Positions 1 to 9,538 are shown, counted from the stretch's first letter. The stretch is 64,000 nucleotides of DNA from Clostridia bacterium (GCA_910574255.1 CAJTAK010000008.1:118006-182005); one strand, 5' to 3'. Numbers and translations: made by a program. Notes: generated by a model from the letters alone, not told the origin.

Positions 1-1
1 T

Positions 2-181
2 CAAACCTTTGCCAGAACGGATACCACAAGCAAGGAGAGCTTCCTGGCATCCATCCGGGAAAAGCTCCAGGCCAATAAAAGCCTGCAGATAGATCTCTTT
101 TTGAAACAGATATCCAATATGACAAAGACGCCGGGAGACTATTTGTTTGGGCGAAGACAGGAGTTTACGGCCAGGGCATAA
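2..181 (+). CDS. C-terminal end of an unidentified protein (cut by window edge)
   Basis: An open frame enters from the left edge and ends at the TAA at 179-181, giving 59 residues. The piece is hydrophilic and looks mostly helical, with a serine/lysine-rich start and the ending GRRQEFTARA. I see no motif that identifies a family. It is convergent with the AraC-type gene on the other strand, with only about 46 bases between their stops. The steady open frame and normal codon use suggest a real gene end, but the function cannot be read from this part. Confidence 0.45.
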   Translation, partial: QTFARTDTTSKESFLASIREKLQANKSLQIDLFLKQISNMTKTPGDYLFGRRQEFTARA

Positions 182-227
182 AAAGACAGACTGAAAATCT
201 GAAAGCAGACATTTCCATACAAAGAAT

Positions 228-1097
228 CTAATTATTTCCCATCTGTCCTGACTTTCTGTAATCTGAGGGGGACATCCCTTTCTGCTTCCGAAAGATCCGG
301 CTGAAATACAGGGGATTGTCATATCCCACAATCTGTCCGATCTCTGTAATATTGTAATTGGTGGTCTCCAGAAGCATCTGGGCATTGGTAATGCGTCTTG
401 ATACAATATACTGCATGGGCGTGGTGTGAGTATACTGCTTAAAGCTGCGGATAAACCAGCTCACACTCATGCCCCTTGCGGAAGCGTACTCCTCGATATT
501 CACCTCCGTATTGTAATTATCATTGAAAAACTGCATGGCAAGAGACATTTCCGCATCCAGATAATCATTTTTCCGGGTGTGTTCTCTGGTAAGCTGTCGG
601 TGAATCAGAATAAAAAGCTGACGCAGCAGCAGGGTTAAGACTTCCGGATAATGAGTCTGACACCGCTGTAGCTCATGGATCATCTGCTTGAAAATCCGGG
701 CATAGTCCAGAGAGGTTCCAGTGGGAAGCACTCGCATTTCGTTCGTAATGCCATAGCCCTGGAGAATTTTTTTCACGCTGCTTCCGGTAAAGTGCACCCA
801 GTACACTTCTGTCTGCTCATTCCCGTAATACACATACCGCTGCGGCTCCCTGGGCCGGTAGAGCACCATATGTCCGGCGGGTACAATCGTATCCGTCTCA
901 TTATGATCAAAATAAAAATGAGCAATGCCAGAAGCGATATACAGTAATTGGAAATCCACCCGTCCCCTGGGTCGGTAGGTGGGAAGCTTCGGGCGTGTAT
1001 ACAGATGATACGTTCCGCAGCTTCCCACAATCAGAGGCTTGCTCTTATCCTTAAAATCCACCAGAGAATTATTTAAATATGCGGAATTGATATACAT
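228..1097 (-). CDS. AraC-family transcriptional regulator, likely activator of the adjacent lacZ
   Basis: 289 residues. Residues of about 20-150 form a cupin-like sugar-sensing region (FHFDHNE-like and RPREPQRY segments). The last 100 residues are the double helix-turn-helix of AraC/XylS regulators: the ITEIGQIVGYDNPLYFSRIFRK stretch is the second helix-turn-helix, followed by the usual GMSPSDYR ending. It is divergent from the beta-galactosidase gene across 261 bases, the usual layout for a local sugar-responsive activator. The lacZ promoter has a near-perfect -10 and a poor -35, as expected for an activator-dependent promoter. The ligand is inferred to be a galactoside from context only. 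Confidence 0.85.
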   Translation of the reverse strand: MYINSAYLNNSLVDFKDKSKPLIVGSCGTYHLYTRPKLPTYRPRGRVDFQLLYIASGIAHFYFDHNETDTIVPAGHMVLYRPREPQRYVYYGNEQTEVYWVHFTGSSVKKILQGYGITNEMRVLPTGTSLDYARIFKQMIHELQRCQTHYPEVLTLLLRQLFILIHRQLTREHTRKNDYLDAEMSLAMQFFNDNYNTEVNIEEYASARGMSVSWFIRSFKQYTHTTPMQYIVSRRITNAQMLLETTNYNITEIGQIVGYDNPLYFSRIFRKQKGMSPSDYRKSGQMGNN

Positions 1098-1225
1098 ACC
1101 CTTGCTTGCCCCCTTTTTTGAAATTTTTATCTGCCTGTATCTGCTTTATATCACATGGCTCGTCCGAAAAGGCTCCTTATAAAAGAATTGTATCATTTTG
1201 TGCATGTTTTGTCTAATGCAGTCCA

Positions 1226-1254
1226 TGGACGTTTCGCCCAAAAATCACTATAAT
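1226..1254 (+). promoter_or_regulatory. Probable promoter of lacZ
   Basis: TGGACG at 1226-1231 and a consensus TATAAT at 1249-1254 are separated by 17 bases, about 105 bases before the lacZ start. The -35 matches only four of six bases, which suits a promoter needing the divergent AraC protein. A strong ribosome site AGGAGG lies at 1342-1347. Confidence 0.55.
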
Positions 1255-1358
1255 ATGGATTAAGATAAGAAGAACGGAAAACAATTGGAAAAGAAGAGTC
1301 CAATAAAGTAACAGAAAATAAAATATTTACAAAACTGGAACAGGAGGTTTAGCAATTC

Positions 1359-4300
1359 ATGATTGTACCAAGAAACTACGAAAATCTAAAAGTCCTGCAT
1401 GAAAACACCATGCCGCCCCGGGCCTACTACATTCCGGCATCTATGCGGATGGACACCCTTGTAGAGAGCCGGGAGGATTCGGATCGGTTTAGGCTCTTAA
1501 ACGGTGACTGGCGTTTTTCATACTACCCAAGCATCTATGAGCTAAGGGATGCCTTTTATGAGCCGGATTTTGATGCTTCATCCTTTGACCGTATTCAGGT
1601 GCCGGGCAACTGGCAGACGGCGGGATATGATACCCACCAGTACACCAACATCCGCTACCCATTTCCCTTTGATCCGCCGTACATTCCCCAGGACAATCCC
1701 TGCGGGGCCTACATACGGGAGTTCGACTATCAGAGGGAGGAGGAAGCTCCTGCGGTATATCTGAACTTTGAGGGCGTGGATTCCTGCTTTTACGTATGGC
1801 TTAATGGAACCTACATCGGCTACAGCCAGGTGTCTCACAGCACAAGCGAGTTTGACGTAAGCCATGCTGTTGCGGAGGGAAAAAACCGTCTGGCCGTACT
1901 GGTTCTCAAGTGGTGTGACGGAAGCTATCTGGAGGATCAGGACAAATTCCGTATGAGTGGCATTTTCCGGGATGTATATTTGCTGAAGCGTCCTAAGAAA
2001 ACGATCTGCGACTATTTTGTAAAGACAGCTTTGGAAAATGGAACCGCAAAAGTAATGGTAGACTTCACTTTTGTTCAGGAGCAGATACCGGTAACGGTCT
2101 CTCTCTATGATCAGGAAAATCGCCTTGTAGCTTCCGGAAAGATACCGGTAACGGAAAATCTTTCTCCGGATTCCGGAAAGCTCCGGGGGGAGGACGGCAT
2201 CGTACTGCGTATTCCGGACCCGATTTTGTGGAATACGGAAGAGCCTTACCTCTACACCCTGGTGTTGGAGACGGAACATGAGGTGATCACGGATCATATA
2301 GGACTGCGTGAGATAAAAATTATTGGAAAAACCGTGTATTTTAATGGAAAACGCCTGATATTCCGGGGTGTGAACCGTCACGATTCCGACCCTGTGACCG
2401 GCTTTGCCATAAGCAGGGAGCAGATGATCACGGATTTGACCTTAATGAAACAGCACAATTTCAACGCAATCCGAACAAGCCACTATCCCAACTCTCCGGT
2501 ATTCTGCCAGCTCTGCGACAAATACGGCTTTCTGGTGATAGGAGAAGCAGATATAGAGAGCCACGGGCCGTCAGAAATCTATTACCAGGATAATACCGAT
2601 GCCAACAAATTCGATCGATGGAATGAACCCATTGCGGACGCACCCATGTGGGAGGAATCCATTCTGGATCGGGTACGCCGTCTGGTGGAGCGAGACAAAA
2701 ACCGCCCCTGCGTTGTTATCTGGTCTATGGGAAACGAAAGTGCCTACGGATGTAACTTTGAAAAGGCCCTGAAGTGGACAAAGGAATATGACACCTCCAG
2801 GCTGACCCACTATGAGAGTGCCAGATACCGGAAGAGTGGAAAGACATACGACTACTCCAACCTGGATTTATACAGCCGGATGTACCCCTCCTTTGAGGAG
2901 ATTGAGGATTATCTGGCCCATGACCCCGCAAAGCCCATGATTCTCTGCGAGTACAGCCATGCCATGGGAAACGGCCCGGGGGATCTGGAGGATTACTTTG
3001 AGCTGTTCCATGAAAATGAAACTATGTGCGGCGGATTTGTCTGGGAATGGTGTGACCATGCCATTGACCACGGTAAAACGAAAGAGGGAAAGACTGTTTA
3101 TTACTATGGGGGGGATCACGGGGAGGTTATTCACGATGGAAACTTTTGCATGGACGGTCTGGTTTATCCGGATCGCCGCCCCCATACGGGACTGCTGGAA
3201 TATCGCAATGTGTACCGTCCGGTGAGGATTGTATCTTATGATCCGGATGCCGGAATGCTCATGCTTCAAAGTTATCTGGATTTTACGGATCTAAAGGAGG
3301 AAATAGAAATTCATTATGAGGTAAGCTGTGACGGCACATACCGGAAGACCGGGGTGCTTCCTGGCTGTTCCATAAAACCGGGACAGACGGGAAATATTCC
3401 CTTGCAGATAAGTGTACCGGAATCGGGCCGGTCCTATCTGAAATTCACCTATTATCAGAAAAGAGAGACTATGCTGGTTCCGGCGGGTTGTCTGCTTGGC
3501 TATGAAGAGCTTCCCCTTAAGACCGGGGATAACAGAAACCAGACTGCAAGCAGGCTTATGAAGTCTGAAAAGTCCGCAGCAGGGGCAGCAATAAGGATCA
3601 CGGAAACAGAGGAGACCTTTGTACTGGAGGGAGAGAACTTTACTTATTGCTTTGACCGGCGGACCGGATTGTTCTCCGGACTCCAGTTCGGGGGGCGTGA
3701 ATATCTGAACCATCCTATGGAGGTGAATATCTGGCGTGCTCCTACGGATAATGATATGTATATCAGGCAGGAGTGGCAGCGTGCCCAGTATGACAGGGCT
3801 TATGTGCGTGCCTATGATGCCCTGATTAGCCGGACAGAAACCGGAGTAGAGATACAAAGCCATATGTCCGTGGGGGCGGCTGCGGTGCAGCCCATGATGG
3901 GGATAGAAGCCGTTTGGCAGGTAGAGACAGACGGGGGGCTTTTTGTTTCCCTTTTTGTAAAGCGTAACATGGAATTCCCGGAGCTTCCCAGATTCGGAAT
4001 CCGTCTGTTCCTGAATCATGAGCTTAACCAGGTATCTTATTACGGCATGGGACCGTATGAGAGCTATCGGGATAAGCATAGGGCAGCCGTTCACGGATTG
4101 TACCAGGCCCTGGTGCAAAAGCTCCATGAGGACTATCTTCGTCCCCAGGAGAATGGAAGCCATATGGATTGTGATTATGTGACTTTATCGGGAGGTACTT
4201 ACGGTCTGACGGCAGTATCCGGGCGGCCTTTCTCATTTAACGCATCAATTTATACACAGGAGGAATTGGAGAGAAAAACACATTACTATGAATTGGAGTC

Positions 4301-4445
4301 CTCTGACAGTACTATTTTGTGTCTGGACTATGCCCAGAACGGAATCGGCTCCAACAGCTGCGGGCCAAGGCTTAAGGAAGTCTATCGGTTTGATGAAGAG
4401 ACATTTACATTTCAAATAAAGCTTGTACCATTTCTGAAGAAGTAA
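1359..4445 (+). CDS. lacZ: Beta-galactosidase, glycoside hydrolase family 2 (LacZ type)
   Basis: 1028 residues, the full LacZ length. Domain order is sugar-binding jelly roll (about 45-215), immunoglobulin-like domain (about 216-320), TIM barrel (about 320-610), second immunoglobulin-like domain and the C-terminal Bgal_small_N domain (about 740-1025). The barrel opens with NRHDSDPVTGFAIS. The acid/base glutamate is Glu460 in the WSMGNESAYG motif and the nucleophile is Glu531 in LCEYSHAMGNG. There is no signal peptide, so it hydrolyses imported lactose or related beta-galactosides in the cytoplasm. The GPH symporter downstream is the likely uptake system. The start follows AGGAGG by 11 bases. 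Confidence 0.95.
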   Translation: MIVPRNYENLKVLHENTMPPRAYYIPASMRMDTLVESREDSDRFRLLNGDWRFSYYPSIYELRDAFYEPDFDASSFDRIQVPGNWQTAGYDTHQYTNIRYPFPFDPPYIPQDNPCGAYIREFDYQREEEAPAVYLNFEGVDSCFYVWLNGTYIGYSQVSHSTSEFDVSHAVAEGKNRLAVLVLKWCDGSYLEDQDKFRMSGIFRDVYLLKRPKKTICDYFVKTALENGTAKVMVDFTFVQEQIPVTVSLYDQENRLVASGKIPVTENLSPDSGKLRGEDGIVLRIPDPILWNTEEPYLYTLVLETEHEVITDHIGLREIKIIGKTVYFNGKRLIFRGVNRHDSDPVTGFAISREQMITDLTLMKQHNFNAIRTSHYPNSPVFCQLCDKYGFLVIGEADIESHGPSEIYYQDNTDANKFDRWNEPIADAPMWEESILDRVRRLVERDKNRPCVVIWSMGNESAYGCNFEKALKWTKEYDTSRLTHYESARYRKSGKTYDYSNLDLYSRMYPSFEEIEDYLAHDPAKPMILCEYSHAMGNGPGDLEDYFELFHENETMCGGFVWEWCDHAIDHGKTKEGKTVYYYGGDHGEVIHDGNFCMDGLVYPDRRPHTGLLEYRNVYRPVRIVSYDPDAGMLMLQSYLDFTDLKEEIEIHYEVSCDGTYRKTGVLPGCSIKPGQTGNIPLQISVPESGRSYLKFTYYQKRETMLVPAGCLLGYEELPLKTGDNRNQTASRLMKSEKSAAGAAIRITETEETFVLEGENFTYCFDRRTGLFSGLQFGGREYLNHPMEVNIWRAPTDNDMYIRQEWQRAQYDRAYVRAYDALISRTETGVEIQSHMSVGAAAVQPMMGIEAVWQVETDGGLFVSLFVKRNMEFPELPRFGIRLFLNHELNQVSYYGMGPYESYRDKHRAAVHGLYQALVQKLHEDYLRPQENGSHMDCDYVTLSGGTYGLTAVSGRPFSFNASIYTQEELERKTHYYELESSDSTILCLDYAQNGIGSNSCGPRLKEVYRFDEETFTFQIKLVPFLKK

Positions 4446-4449
4446 GTTA

Positions 4450-4658
4450 CAGTTTGCTTTGCGAACTGCAGCGAAATAAGAGGAACCATATTTTTACCCA
4501 GGTATCTTAGCATGCAGAATCCGGAACCAGATACTTGGGGAAAAATGGAACTAAAATGATTTAACAGCACCGATTGTGCAGTACCCAGATGGATTTACGG
4601 ACACATCTTTTAGTGGCCGGAAATTCATCTATACTGCCGGGTACTGTACAATCGGTGC
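4450..4658 (+). repeat. Three consecutive stem-loops between lacZ and the symporter gene
   Basis: The 239-base gap holds little besides hairpins. (1) 4450-4457 pairs with 4461-4468 (cagtttgc / gcgaactg). (2) 4483-4507 pairs imperfectly with 4529-4551 around a 21-base loop. (3) 4567-4586 pairs with 4639-4658, 19 of 20 positions, and 4587-4596 pairs with 4621-4630 inside it (9 of 10). None ends in a run of T, so they are not ordinary terminators. They may stabilise or separate lacZ mRNA from the symporter mRNA, or be a small palindromic repeat element. Confidence 0.7.
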
Positions 4659-4684
4659 GGAACTAAAAATAGAAGGGAGCACTT

Positions 4685-6076
4685 ATGCAGGAAAAAACGT
4701 ATTTAAAATGGTACAACAAAGTGGGATACGGTTCCGGAGATATTGCAGGAAATGTGGTATATGCATTCCTATCCTCCTTTGTAATGATTTACCTTACCAA
4801 CACCGTAGGACTTCATCCCGGTGTGGTAGGCTCGCTGATTGCGGCCTCCAAGCTCTTTGACGGAGTGACGGACATCTTTTTCGGGGCCATGATTGACAAG
4901 ACAAAAAGCAGGCTCGGAAAGGCAAGACCCTGGATGCTCTACGGGTATGTCGGCTGTGCCCTTACACTGGCCGCCATCTTTGCCATCCCCGTAGATTTGG
5001 GAAAAACGGCTCAGTACGCATGGTTCTTTATTGCCTACACCCTGTTAAATGCGGTGTTCTATACAGCAAACAACATTGCCTACTCCGCCCTCACCGCCCT
5101 TGTGACGAAAAACAGCAAGGAGCGTGTGCAGATGGGTTCCTATCGGTTTATCTTCGCATTCGGCACAAGCCTGCTGATTCAGTCCGTCACCATCCAGGCG
5201 GTGGCTGCCTGCGGCGGAGGGGCCGGGGGCTGGAGAACGGTGGCCATTATTTATGCTCTTATCGGCCTGGCTGTAAACACTATTTCCGCCCTGTCCGTAA
5301 AGGAGCTTTCCGAGGAGGAGCTGCGTGAAGATGCAGGGAAGAATAAGCCGGAGGAAAAATACGGGCTTGCCACAGCCGCAAAGCTTCTGGCTTCCAACAA
5401 GTTTTATCTGATGATCTGTGCGGTGTATATCCTCCAACAGATCTATACAGCAATGATAAACATGGGCATTTACTACATGACCTATGTTTTGAAAAATGAA
5501 AATCTGTACGGTGTATTTTCCTGGGCCATGAACATTCCGCTGATTGCGGCCCTTGTATTTACCCCCACCCTGGTAGCAAGATGGAAAGGCATGTATAAGC
5601 TGAACTTAAGGGGCTATATGCTTGGTACCCTGGGCCGGGCACTGGTAGTCGTGGCAGGCTATCTTGGAAGCGTTCCCCTGATGCTGCTGTTTACGGGGAT
5701 CGCAGCCTTTGGGCAGGGACCCTGGCAGGGCGATATGAATGCGGTGATAGCCTCCTGCTCCGAGTACACCTATCTGAGAACAGGAAAGCGGGTGGACGGA
5801 ACCATGTACTCCTGCACCTCCCTGGGCGTGAAGCTGGGAGGTGGCCTTGGAACCGCCATTGCAGGCTGGCTGCTTGCCGCAAGCGGATTCGATAAAAACC
5901 TGACTGTTCAGCCGGAATCCTGTATGCAGATGCTCTATTTTATGTACCTTTGGATTCCTCTGATTATCAATCTGGTGATTACCCTGGTGCTTTCCAGAAT
6001 GAATGTGGAGGGTGCGAATGCAAAGCTGAAAGAACAGCTCAGGGGACAGGAAGAGGATGCTTACTGGATAAATTAG
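4685..6076 (+). CDS. GPH-family sugar:cation symporter (MFS superfamily)
   Basis: 463 residues with about 12 hydrophobic segments. The N-terminal GYGSGDIAGNVVY and the FDGVTDIFFGAMIDKTKSR loop are typical of the glycoside-pentoside-hexuronide family (MelB, LacS, XynB-type transporters). It lacks the C-terminal PTS IIA-like domain of LacS, so it resembles MelB in size. Being placed right after lacZ it most likely brings lactose or another beta-galactoside into the cell with a cation. The start is preceded by GAAGGGAG. Substrate is inferred from context. Confidence 0.85.
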   Translation: MQEKTYLKWYNKVGYGSGDIAGNVVYAFLSSFVMIYLTNTVGLHPGVVGSLIAASKLFDGVTDIFFGAMIDKTKSRLGKARPWMLYGYVGCALTLAAIFAIPVDLGKTAQYAWFFIAYTLLNAVFYTANNIAYSALTALVTKNSKERVQMGSYRFIFAFGTSLLIQSVTIQAVAACGGGAGGWRTVAIIYALIGLAVNTISALSVKELSEEELREDAGKNKPEEKYGLATAAKLLASNKFYLMICAVYILQQIYTAMINMGIYYMTYVLKNENLYGVFSWAMNIPLIAALVFTPTLVARWKGMYKLNLRGYMLGTLGRALVVVAGYLGSVPLMLLFTGIAAFGQGPWQGDMNAVIASCSEYTYLRTGKRVDGTMYSCTSLGVKLGGGLGTAIAGWLLAASGFDKNLTVQPESCMQMLYFMYLWIPLIINLVITLVLSRMNVEGANAKLKEQLRGQEEDAYWIN

Positions 6077-6142
6077 AAAAAGTACACTATAACACAAACA
6101 GCAGTAGATGTAACGCTTGCTGTCCGTGTCAGTAAAATTGGG

Positions 6143-6182
6143 GCATTGTCCTGTAGAAGCACTCTATGGGGCAATGCTTTTT
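6143..6182 (+). terminator. Rho-independent terminator after the symporter gene
   Basis: GCATTGTCC at 6143-6151 pairs with GGGCAATGC at 6169-6177 (one G-T pair), followed by TTTTT at 6178-6182. It lies 66 bases after the symporter stop and closes the lacZ-symporter unit. Confidence 0.65.
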
Positions 6183-6304
6183 AAATAAGGGGTTTCTATG
6201 CGCGGTATACATGGCTGAAATAAACTGCGTAGAAGTCCAGAAGCTCATTGATAAAATGTCTGATTCGGTTCATGCCGGTCCTCCTTTCTGTCAGAGACAG
6301 CTTT

Positions 6305-6318
6305 GCAAAAGCTTTTGC
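6305..6318. promoter_or_regulatory. 14-bp perfect palindrome upstream of the second AraC gene
   Basis: GCAAAAGCTTTTGC is a perfect palindrome 53 bases before the GTG start of the AraC-type gene and within a larger partial dyad (GACAGC at 6297 with GCTGTC at 6317). It could be an operator; no protein can be assigned. Between the terminator and this site I see nothing else. Confidence 0.3.
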
Positions 6319-6371
6319 TGTCCGGTTCTTTTCTTTACACGCTTATCTTAGCAGAGAAAAAGGAGAATTAC

Positions 6372-7232
6372 GTGCCAGATGAGAACAGAAAACAGACATT
6401 TTTTGCAGGAAGGGAGGAAGGAATGTATCCTTTTTATGAAGCGGCAGGGCCGGATATCCGGCTGATAGACAAGGAGTCGGAGCATACGGCGCTCCACCTT
6501 CACCGGGCGATGGAATTTGTTTATGTGACCAGGGGAAGCCTGGAGCTGGGGATGGGGAGGGAGCTGTACCACATGGAGGAAGGAGATCTTGGAATTGTGT
6601 TTCCGGATATGATTCACCATTACCAGGCATTTTCAAAGGAGCGGGGAAGAGCCTTCTATGTGATTGCAAATCCGGGTGTATGCGGTGTTTTTGGGGAGGA
6701 GCTTTTAAAGTATGCGCCCGAGAATCCGGTGTTGCCAAAGGAAAAAGTGCCCGGCGAGGCCGTAAACGCCATGATGTGCTTAAAATGGACCGGGGAGCCG
6801 GACCCGGTGGCGGGGCAGGCGTATGTGCAGATCCTTCTGGCAAAGTGTATTCCTCTTCTTGGGCTTACGGAAAGAAACAGGCAGGGGAGCGGGGATCTTG
6901 TGGAACAGTCGGTGGCCTACGTTTCCGCTCATTTTCGCGAGCCTGTGACCCTAGAGGGTATGGCTTTGGAACTGGGGGTCAGCCGGTATGTTTTGTCGCG
7001 GGTGTTTTCCGGCGTTTTTCACACGAATTTTAACCGGTATGTAAATGAAATCCGGCTTTCCTATGCCTGCGATCTGTTGGAATGTACGGAACGCAGTATT
7101 ACGGAGATTTATATGGATGCGGGCTTTGAAAGTCAGAGGACCTTTAACCGGGTATTCCGCGAGGCATACCGGGTGACGCCGCGGGAGTATCGGATGCGTC
7201 AAAGGGAGAAGCTTTTGGCGGGAAAAGAGTAA
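6372..7232 (+). CDS. AraC-family transcriptional regulator
   Basis: 286 residues from the GTG at 6372, chosen because AGGAG at 6361-6365 is six bases before it; an ATG at 6423 also has a ribosome site and is the alternative. The N-terminal cupin shows HLHRAMEFVYVTRGSLEL and the GDLGIVFPDMIHHY strand. The C-terminal 100 residues carry two helix-turn-helix motifs (TLEGMALELGVSRYVLSRVF and SITEIYMDAGFESQRTFNRVFREA) ending in VTPREYR. It is separated from the lactose unit by a terminator, and the spore gene downstream is unlikely to be its target, so its regulon is not evident. Confidence 0.85.
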   Translation: MPDENRKQTFFAGREEGMYPFYEAAGPDIRLIDKESEHTALHLHRAMEFVYVTRGSLELGMGRELYHMEEGDLGIVFPDMIHHYQAFSKERGRAFYVIANPGVCGVFGEELLKYAPENPVLPKEKVPGEAVNAMMCLKWTGEPDPVAGQAYVQILLAKCIPLLGLTERNRQGSGDLVEQSVAYVSAHFREPVTLEGMALELGVSRYVLSRVFSGVFHTNFNRYVNEIRLSYACDLLECTERSITEIYMDAGFESQRTFNRVFREAYRVTPREYRMRQREKLLAGKE

Positions 7233-7299
7233 GAGAAAGAGATATTTTTACTTTCAACGTCATAGAATAGAAAAAAGCTCTCGGCAGGCGGTCAAAGCA

Positions 7300-7839
7300 A
7301 TGCAGGCGGCAATTCGTATCATTCTTTATACTTCCGATTTACTGGTTCCCTTTTTGATCTTTTATGTGGTTGCATATGGGATTTTGATGAAGCGGCCGGT
7401 TTATGACGATTTTGTCCGGGGCGCGAAGGACGGCTTTCAGACGGTGATCCAGATTATGCCGACACTGATTGGGCTGATGGTGGCGGTGGGGGTGCTCCGG
7501 GCTTCCGGCTTTCTGGATTTTTTGTCCGGAGTATTGAGCCATGCGACGGATTTGATTCATTTTCCGTCGGAGCTTGTGCCGCTTGTGATTGTCCGCATGT
7601 TTTCCTCATCAGCGGCTACGGGACTGGCGTTGGATATTTTTCAAAAATACGGAACGGATTCCCGCCTGGGGCTGATTGCATCAATTATGATGGGATGTAC
7701 AGAGACGATTTTTTATACTATGAGCGTCTATTTTATGACCGCTAAGGTGCGAAAGACCCGCCACACGCTGACCGGAGCCTTGCTTGCCACGGCAGCAGGG
7801 ATCGTGGCAAGCGTGGTGTTGGCGGGGATGATGCAGTAA
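7300..7839 (+). CDS. spmB: Spore maturation protein B
   Basis: 179 residues, the normal SpmB length. The PVYDDFVRGAKDGFQTVIQ segment, the GLMVAVGVLRASGFLD helix and the VRMFSSSAATG and GCTETIFYTMSVYF motifs identify the nucleoside-recognition-domain protein SpmB. It is a membrane protein involved in dehydration of the spore core. In most relatives spmA lies directly upstream; here an AraC gene does. The ribosome site (GGCGG) is weak. It is followed after 22 bases by another spore gene, so the pair may be expressed together during sporulation. Confidence 0.88.
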   Translation: MQAAIRIILYTSDLLVPFLIFYVVAYGILMKRPVYDDFVRGAKDGFQTVIQIMPTLIGLMVAVGVLRASGFLDFLSGVLSHATDLIHFPSELVPLVIVRMFSSSAATGLALDIFQKYGTDSRLGLIASIMMGCTETIFYTMSVYFMTAKVRKTRHTLTGALLATAAGIVASVVLAGMMQ

Positions 7840-7861
7840 ATAACAATAAAAAGGAGTAACG

Positions 7862-9139
7862 ATGGAAATTTATATAGTTCAGCCAGGCGACACGCCGCAA
7901 AGCATTGCGGCCTTATACGGCGTGTCTCCGCAAAGGCTGATTTATGACAATCAACTGGCAGAGCTTCCCTACCTGCCGGCAGGAATGGCAGTACTTGTAT
8001 TAATTCCTGCTCTCATCCACACAGTATCGGAGGGAGAGACACCGGAGGAGATCGCAGCAGCCTACGGTCTGACACAAAGGCAGCTTTACCAGAACAATCC
8101 CTACCTGCTGGAGCAGCCCTACCTGCGCACAGGACAAAGTCTGGTAATTCGTTACCAGGGGCAGGAGGATAACGGCCTTTATGTGACTGGCTATGCATAT
8201 CCCTTTATTGAGGAAGAGGTTCTGAGGGAAGCTTTGCTGTATCTGGATGAGCTCTTGATCTTTTCCTACGGCTTCACAACGGCCGGCGCCCTGATTCCGC
8301 CGCAGATACCGGAGAATCGAATGATCTCCCTGGCATGGCAGATGGGTGTTCGGCCCATTCTTGTACTTACCCCGTTTTCCGAGCAGGGGAACTTTAACAA
8401 TCAGTTGGTAAAAGCCGTGTCCGAGGACCTGGAAATGCAGCAGGTTTTAATTGGAAATCTTCTGGAGACCGTAAGAGAACTGGGATATGCAGGAGTGGAT
8501 GTGGATTTTGAATATATTCTTCCGGAGGATCGGGAAAGCTATGCCGCCTTTGTGGGAAATCTTCGTGAGGTGATGAACCGGGAAGGCTATCAGGTTTCCG
8601 TGGCTCTTGCCCCAAAGACCTCCGGGGAACAAAGAGGGCTGCTCTATGAGGGCATGGATTATGCGCTCCTTGGAGCCAGTGCAAATCAAGTATTTCTAAT
8701 GACCTATGAATGGGGGCATCAGCATGGACCGGCCATGGCCATTGCTCCCATCAACAAGGTCCGCCAGGTGCTCGACTACGCAGTTACGGAGATTCCCAGG
8801 AATCAGATTCTAATGGGAATTCCCAACTATGCTTATGACTGGACCTTACCCTTTGTACAGGGAGAATCCATTGCAGAGATTATGGGAAATGTGGAAGCCG
8901 TCCGCCGTGCGGCCATACAGGGCGTCCCAATTCAATACGATGAAACAGCCCAAAGCCCCTGGTACGCTTATGAACAGTATGGAATCACCCATGAGGTGTG
9001 GTTTGAGGATGTGCGAAGCATGGAGGTAAAGCTTCGGACAGTTATAGAGTATGGATTCCTGGGCATCGGATATTGGAACCTCATGCGGAATTTTCGGGCA
9101 AACTGGCTGTTGCTTCAGATGCTTTCGGGGAGGTCATAA
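7862..9139 (+). CDS. YaaH/SleL-type spore cortex glycosidase: two LysM domains plus GH18
   Basis: 425 residues. Two LysM peptidoglycan-binding domains (about 1-47 and 48-96) precede a GH18 barrel from about residue 105. The catalytic DVDFE motif places the acid glutamate at Glu217. This is the architecture of YaaH/SleL, an N-acetylglucosaminidase acting on spore cortex fragments during germination. There is no signal peptide, as in other spore-coat-delivered members. The start has a clear AAGGAG seven bases upstream, and the gene follows spmB closely. Confidence 0.88.
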   Translation: MEIYIVQPGDTPQSIAALYGVSPQRLIYDNQLAELPYLPAGMAVLVLIPALIHTVSEGETPEEIAAAYGLTQRQLYQNNPYLLEQPYLRTGQSLVIRYQGQEDNGLYVTGYAYPFIEEEVLREALLYLDELLIFSYGFTTAGALIPPQIPENRMISLAWQMGVRPILVLTPFSEQGNFNNQLVKAVSEDLEMQQVLIGNLLETVRELGYAGVDVDFEYILPEDRESYAAFVGNLREVMNREGYQVSVALAPKTSGEQRGLLYEGMDYALLGASANQVFLMTYEWGHQHGPAMAIAPINKVRQVLDYAVTEIPRNQILMGIPNYAYDWTLPFVQGESIAEIMGNVEAVRRAAIQGVPIQYDETAQSPWYAYEQYGITHEVWFEDVRSMEVKLRTVIEYGFLGIGYWNLMRNFRANWLLLQMLSGRS

Positions 9140-9184
9140 TAATATATTTTAATAAAAATCTACATTTTAAAAAAATTGCATACT

Positions 9185-9474
9185 TTCATTAAAAAAGGTG
9201 GGATCTTATTGTATGGGCTGCTGGGAGCGCAATATACAAGGGCAACAACAGATATAGATTTACAGGGTAAAAATATCAGTAATTATGCGGAAAAATAAAG
9301 GAAGCTTTTAGAGAAATTCTGCAGATTGCTCTTGACGACGGTATACGCTTTGACTTAGATACACTTGAAACAAAAAATATTACGGAGTTCAAAAAATACA
9401 GTGGAATAGATGTATTTGTTCGGGCATTTTTGGATCGGACAAGGGTACCTGTCCAAAGTCCCCCACTGCATTAG
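9185..9474 (+). pseudogene. N-terminal remnant of an AbiEii/AbiGii-type nucleotidyltransferase toxin gene
   Basis: Translation from 9185 gives a KGGILLYGLLGAQYTRATTD-IDLQG stretch, the conserved nucleotidyltransferase core of AbiEii-family toxins (KGG followed by the DxD metal ligands). The frame hits TAA near 9296; a one-base shift there restores homology (KEAFREILQIALDDGIRFDL, then GIDVFVRAFLDRTRVPVQ), where intact members run on into the IDIGFGD segment. After about 9456 the match stops and the frame ends at 9472-9474. The start of the gene and an antitoxin partner are missing. The C-terminal part of the same family reappears at 15568 on the same strand. Confidence 0.65.
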
Positions 9475-9538
9475 AATGCCGACGGGGATTTATCAAAAAA
9501 TCAAAATGGGGGATTGACAGAACAGAAGAAATGGGTTT

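Noticed and set aside
3291..4163. Long open frame on the minus strand opposite lacZ
   Set aside because: It lies fully inside the lacZ coding region, has no ribosome site or family-like sequence, and follows from lacZ codon use.
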